Shown here: in pieces, positions 60,841 through 64,000 of the stretch
Numbering within the stretch: position 1 is the first letter of the stretch
How the letters are laid out: the number at the start of each line of letters is the position of its first letter
DNA from: Spirosoma sp. KCTC 42546
Lineage (GTDB): Bacteria > Bacteroidota > Bacteroidia > Cytophagales > Spirosomataceae
DNA length: 64,000 bases
Direction of reading: 5' to 3'
Assembly (NCBI RefSeq): GCF_006965485.1
Contig: NZ_CP041360.1
Coordinates: 2,604,001 to 2,668,000 of the forward strand
Made by a program: the position numbers and the translations under genes
Notes under the pieces: generated by a model
The model's database searches: none
Told to the model about the DNA's origin: nothing
Seen by the model: the letters and a program-made list of their open reading frames with translations, nothing else

Positions 60841-63492
60841 CTATTCTGACCGTAATGATTTCACCGGATTCACCAGTGCCGCCCTAACACTCTGGAAACT
60901 GACCGTCAGCAATGCTATAATCGCCATCAACAAGCCGGTTAGGGCAAATACCCACCACTTGATTTCCACTTTGAACTCGAAATTCTGGAGCCACTGGCTC
61001 ATGGTGTACCAGGCAATAGGGGAGGCAATGACAACGGCCACAAGAACTAGTTTCAGGAAATCTCTGGAGAGTAGCGTAATAATGCTGCCAACCGAGGCAC
61101 CCAGCACTTTCCGAACGCCAATTTCCTTGGTGCGTTGTTCGGCCGTAAACGTAGCCAGCCCGAACAAGCCCAGACAGGCAATCAGGACCGCCAGGAAGGT
61201 TGAGGTCTCAATAAGTTGCGCCGTTCGGGTTTCGGACCGGTAGGCCTGCGCCAGTGATTCATCCAGAAAGCTATACTCAAATACCTGATTGGGGAAAGTA
61301 GCTATCCAGGCCTTTTCGATCTGCGCCAACGCTGCCTGTACATTCTCGGCGGTGGGTTGTTCACTTTGTAGTTTTATGCCCGCCTGGTAAAAATTATTTG
61401 GTACGACCTGAATCACGGTCGGGTCAATTTTCTGATGCAGCGAGTTGACATTGAAGTTTTTCGCAACCCCAATAATCGTGGCAAACTCCTGGCCATTGCC
61501 GTAAAACACGCGCTGCCCAATGGCATCCTGGGGACGGCTAATGCCCATCCGATTGATAAATACCTCGTTGGCAATGATTTTAAAAGAAGCTGAGGACGTA
61601 TCCGTGTCCTTCAGTTTCTCTCCCGCCAACAACTGAATGCCATAGGTATCCAGGTAGTGCGAATCGCCCATTTTCATCTGGGTTTTGATCTGAAGCCACT
61701 TGTCTTTGGCACCTTCCCGGTATTCCATGCCCTGCATCCAGTTGCTTTCTGACGATGCGCTGTTGAAGGAGAAACTCACGTCCTTGATCTGTGGCGATTC
61801 GATGAGTTGATTCCGAAGGGCTTGTAGTTTCTCGGGCTTATTGTCAGGCAATCCAACCGTAATGATGGCCGATTTATTAAAACCCAGGTCAGCGTTTCGG
61901 AAAAAGGTAAGTTGCTGGTTGATCAGTAAGGCACTGCTAATGAGGATGAGCGAAACCGTAAACTGAACCACCACTAACCCCTGGCGCAACGTAAACCATT
62001 GTTTCCCCTGCGCTAACGTATTGTTTTTTAAGGCCCAGATTGGCGCCATGCCGGATAGCCGGAACGCTGGATAAACACCCGCCAGTAACGTTGTGAGACC
62101 TGCCAGCGCGAGGGCGAAGAGAGCGGTTTGCCAGGTAAATAAATCCGTAGATTTCAGCGGGACTGCCAGTGTATTGGCCATCGTCGGTAGCGTAATCCAG
62201 GCTAGGAGGATGGCTACCAGAACGGAGAGAAACGTAATCAGACCGGCTTCCGTCAGGAACTGGTAAATCAGCGACCCGCGATTACTGCCAACCGCTTTCC
62301 GAATGCCTACTTCTTTTGCCCGTTTGAAGGCCTGAGCGGTGCTTAAATTGATGAAGTTAAAACAGGCAATCAGCAGCACCAGTAAACCAATGAACGACAG
62401 CGTCCTGAGCAAAGGCAGATTGGCAGATCGTCCGCCCAGGTTGCTGCCATAATGAATTTCGGATAATGGCCCCAGGAAAAAACGTTTGTCGGGAAGGGCT
62501 TCCTTTCCCATGTATTTGACGACTATATGCTGAAAACGCCTGGTTAATTGAGCGGGATTAATGCCCTCTTTTAACAACACAAATACCTGAAAATTGTCAT
62601 TCCAGCCATTCCACTTATTCAAATCAGTATCCGGGTGGACGTTTTTGATCGAGGGGAAAGAAACCAGCAGATTGAATGGAAAACTAGTTGTTGTCGGGTG
62701 GTCTTCCAGTACACCGGCCACCAGCAAGTCCTGTTTGTTATCGAGCTGAATGGTTTTGCTGAGTACGTCCGTCGTACCAAAATACTTTTCGGCATACGCG
62801 CGCGTCAGGACGACGGTGTTGGGTTGCGATAGCGCAGTACGTGGATCACCGGTTATCCATTGATAATCAAGTAAATGAAATAATTCATTGCCCGCAAATA
62901 CGTATGACTCTTTAAAGCGTTTATCGGAGTTAGGTACGGCAAAAGTACTGCCTCCCATCTGAAGCAAAGGGACGACTAACTCTGCTTCGGGCAGGTCGGT
63001 ATGCAAGGCGTTGGTCATGCCGGTATACGTACCCGGATAGCTGTGTTTTTCTTGAATATTTTCTCCCTCAACCCGGTAAATCCGACTCCCGTTTGTGTGG
63101 TACTTGTCGTAGCTGGTCTCGTGTCTGACCGCTAAAAATATCAGTACTGTACAAGCCATACCAACGGCCAGACCGGTGATATTGATGAAGGAATACCCCT
63201 TGCTTTTGGAGAGGTTTCGAAAGGCGATTTTTACATAGTTGCGTATCATAGAAGGACTTAGTAAAAAAGGAGTTGGGTAATCTGACGATCGTTTCGATTT
63301 GGCTAGTGGTCGTAGCAGTTTCAACGCACTCAGGCCATATCGCCAATTGGCTTTTCGTTCGCCTACCGTTTCGACCCAGTGAGCGTAGAGTTCCAGCAGG
63401 TCGCCCTGTACCTCTTCAGCGGTATCCGGATGACCGAAGGTCTCCAGGAGCCAGGTGGCCCAGCGCGGTGGTTGACGATGATTTGATTTCAT
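60841..63492 (-). CDS. FtsX-like ABC permease with N-terminal prefix domain
   Basis: 883 residues from the Met at 63492. The frame is open to 63597, but that part runs through GC-rich repeat DNA. Residues 1-80 form the permease prefix domain (WLLETFGHPDTAEEVQGDLLELYAHWV). A MacB-type core follows: N-terminal helix (FINITGLAVGMACTVLIFLAV), periplasmic domain, three helices (FIGLLVLLIACFNFINLSTA), a second periplasmic domain, and the repeat ACLGLFGLATFTAEQRTKEIGVRKVLGAS. It ends VNPVKSLRSE. Such permeases move substrates from membrane or periplasm with a separate ATPase, absent here. The next gene upstream is a close paralogue. Confidence 0.9.
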   Translation of the reverse strand: MKSNHRQPPRWATWLLETFGHPDTAEEVQGDLLELYAHWVETVGERKANWRYGLSALKLLRPLAKSKRSSDYPTPFLLSPSMIRNYVKIAFRNLSKSKGYSFINITGLAVGMACTVLIFLAVRHETSYDKYHTNGSRIYRVEGENIQEKHSYPGTYTGMTNALHTDLPEAELVVPLLQMGGSTFAVPNSDKRFKESYVFAGNELFHLLDYQWITGDPRTALSQPNTVVLTRAYAEKYFGTTDVLSKTIQLDNKQDLLVAGVLEDHPTTTSFPFNLLVSFPSIKNVHPDTDLNKWNGWNDNFQVFVLLKEGINPAQLTRRFQHIVVKYMGKEALPDKRFFLGPLSEIHYGSNLGGRSANLPLLRTLSFIGLLVLLIACFNFINLSTAQAFKRAKEVGIRKAVGSNRGSLIYQFLTEAGLITFLSVLVAILLAWITLPTMANTLAVPLKSTDLFTWQTALFALALAGLTTLLAGVYPAFRLSGMAPIWALKNNTLAQGKQWFTLRQGLVVVQFTVSLILISSALLINQQLTFFRNADLGFNKSAIITVGLPDNKPEKLQALRNQLIESPQIKDVSFSFNSASSESNWMQGMEYREGAKDKWLQIKTQMKMGDSHYLDTYGIQLLAGEKLKDTDTSSASFKIIANEVFINRMGISRPQDAIGQRVFYGNGQEFATIIGVAKNFNVNSLHQKIDPTVIQVVPNNFYQAGIKLQSEQPTAENVQAALAQIEKAWIATFPNQVFEYSFLDESLAQAYRSETRTAQLIETSTFLAVLIACLGLFGLATFTAEQRTKEIGVRKVLGASVGSIITLLSRDFLKLVLVAVVIASPIAWYTMSQWLQNFEFKVEIKWWVFALTGLLMAIIALLTVSFQSVRAALVNPVKSLRSE

Positions 63493-63504
63493 GGTTTTTT
63501 TGCG

Positions 63505-63600
63505 TGGGGCAGGGGGCACGGAGCAGGGTGCGAGGTGCGGGGTGCAGGGTAATGCTCGGTTTGTGCCCTGCTCCGCGCTCCCTGCTCCGTGCTCCAAGCA
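63505..63600. repeat. GC-rich GGAGCAGGG inverted repeat
   Basis: Repeated GGAGCAGGGTGC-like units on the left and GCCCTGCTCC/CCCTGCTCCGTGCTCC units on the right form an imperfect hairpin between the two permease genes. It probably terminates the upstream gene; the open frame through it is spurious. Confidence 0.7.
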
Positions 63601-63605
63601 CCGCG

Positions 63606-64000
63606 TTATTCAGACCGTAGTGACTTAACCGGGTTAACCAACGCGGCTTTGATGCTTTGGAAACTGACTGTCAACAAGGCAATGCCGATGGCCAGTAACC
63701 CTACCAGCGCAAACACCCAGCCCGAAATATCGACCCGGTACGCAAAGTTTTGTAGCCACTGGCTCATGACATACCAGGCAATCGGGCTAGCGACCAGAAT
63801 GGCGATACTCACCGGTTTCAGAAAGTCTCGGGAGAGCAGCGTTACAACACTGCCGACGGATGCACCGAGCACTTTCCGAACACCAATCTCTTTGGTCCGC
63901 TGCTGGGCTGAAAATGAGGCCAGACCAAACAAACCCAGACAGGCAATGAAAATGGCTAAACCCGCAAAAACCTGCATAATCGTTTGCTGGCGCAAATCAG
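63606..64000 (-). CDS. FtsX-like ABC permease, C-terminal part (continues beyond window)
   Basis: The frame stays open to the window end, so the N-terminus is missing. The visible ~130 residues are the last FtsX domain: ACLGLFGLASFSAQQRTKEIGVRKVLGAS, then two more helices, ending VNPVKSLRSE. This is about 75-80 percent identical by eye to the end of the permease at 60841, so the two are tandem paralogues on one strand. Confidence 0.9.
   Translation of the reverse strand, partial: DLRQQTIMQVFAGLAIFIACLGLFGLASFSAQQRTKEIGVRKVLGASVGSVVTLLSRDFLKPVSIAILVASPIAWYVMSQWLQNFAYRVDISGWVFALVGLLAIGIALLTVSFQSIKAALVNPVKSLRSE

Noticed and set aside
63493..63597. N-terminal extension of the FtsX permease
   Set aside because: It is encoded by GC-rich repeat DNA and gives a Pro/Ala/Gly-rich stretch ahead of the conserved prefix domain.
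1..64000. tRNA genes, rRNA, insertion sequences, integrases and attachment sites
   Set aside because: None could be recognised by eye in any gap; the gaps are mostly filled by hairpins and short leaders.

Overview
The window looks like a chromosome segment of an aerobic, glycan-degrading Bacteroidota bacterium, most like Cytophagales/Spirosomaceae. The evidence is two SusC/SusD pairs, an ECF sigma/FecR pair, DUF1080 and FG-GAP proteins, a GH71/99-like enzyme, PQQ dehydrogenases with built-in cytochrome c, orphan FtsX permeases with a prefix domain, weak Shine-Dalgarno sequences and -7 boxes of the TAnnTTTG type. No tRNA, rRNA, transposase, integrase or CRISPR array was seen. Assignment to a genus is inference.

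Layout. 1-8.4 kb holds carbon uptake and uronate/sugar catabolism: the end of a lactate permease, a secreted TIM-barrel protein, a beta-hydroxyacid dehydrogenase, a ROK sugar kinase, KduI, a FucP-type sugar symporter and a secreted beta-propeller. 8.7-20.2 kb is mostly housekeeping: a GapN-like dehydrogenase, an ABC ATPase, MoxR, two double-parvulin foldases (one carrying an OmpA-like domain), a lipoprotein and agmatine deiminase. 20.2-26.5 kb holds a large exported LRR-TPR protein, a HAD phosphatase, a DUF1080 protein and MnmA. 26.7-39.2 kb is a sugar-oxidation block, almost all on the minus strand: a GH71/99-like enzyme, a DUF1080/FG-GAP protein, a Tat-exported sugar isomerase-like TIM barrel, two PQQ-cytochrome c dehydrogenases, a BASS transporter, an RspA/ManD-like dehydratase and a mutarotase-like protein. 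39.5-58.1 kb is a double polysaccharide-utilisation locus. 58.7-64 kb holds a small unknown gene, a NamZ-type muramidase and two tandem FtsX permeases.

The most striking feature is a regulator and its probable sites at 49-52 kb. The gene at 49360-51984 encodes a membrane-spanning protein with an exported LamG/kelch-like sensor, one transmembrane helix, and a cytoplasmic SARP-type winged helix plus BTAD-like TPR domain. On both sides of it, upstream of the sigma/FecR operon and upstream of the second susC, is the same promoter arrangement: three ATTAAG-like half-sites one helical turn (11 bp) apart, then exactly 10 bp, then GTACTT or GTTCTT. A third copy lies 21 kb away upstream of the GH71/99-like gene, and a diverged fourth lies upstream of the gene at 58747. 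This matches how SARP activators bind direct repeats just upstream of the -10 region. It suggests a one-component, membrane-tethered glycan sensor controlling a small regulon.

Intergenic DNA is rich in long, often perfect inverted repeats (24-50 bp arms) at gene 3' ends, and in a dispersed repeat with core ATAGAACGCKGAT that supplies the stop or start codons of several genes. A second repeat encodes most of the signal peptide of the gene at 36037-37023.
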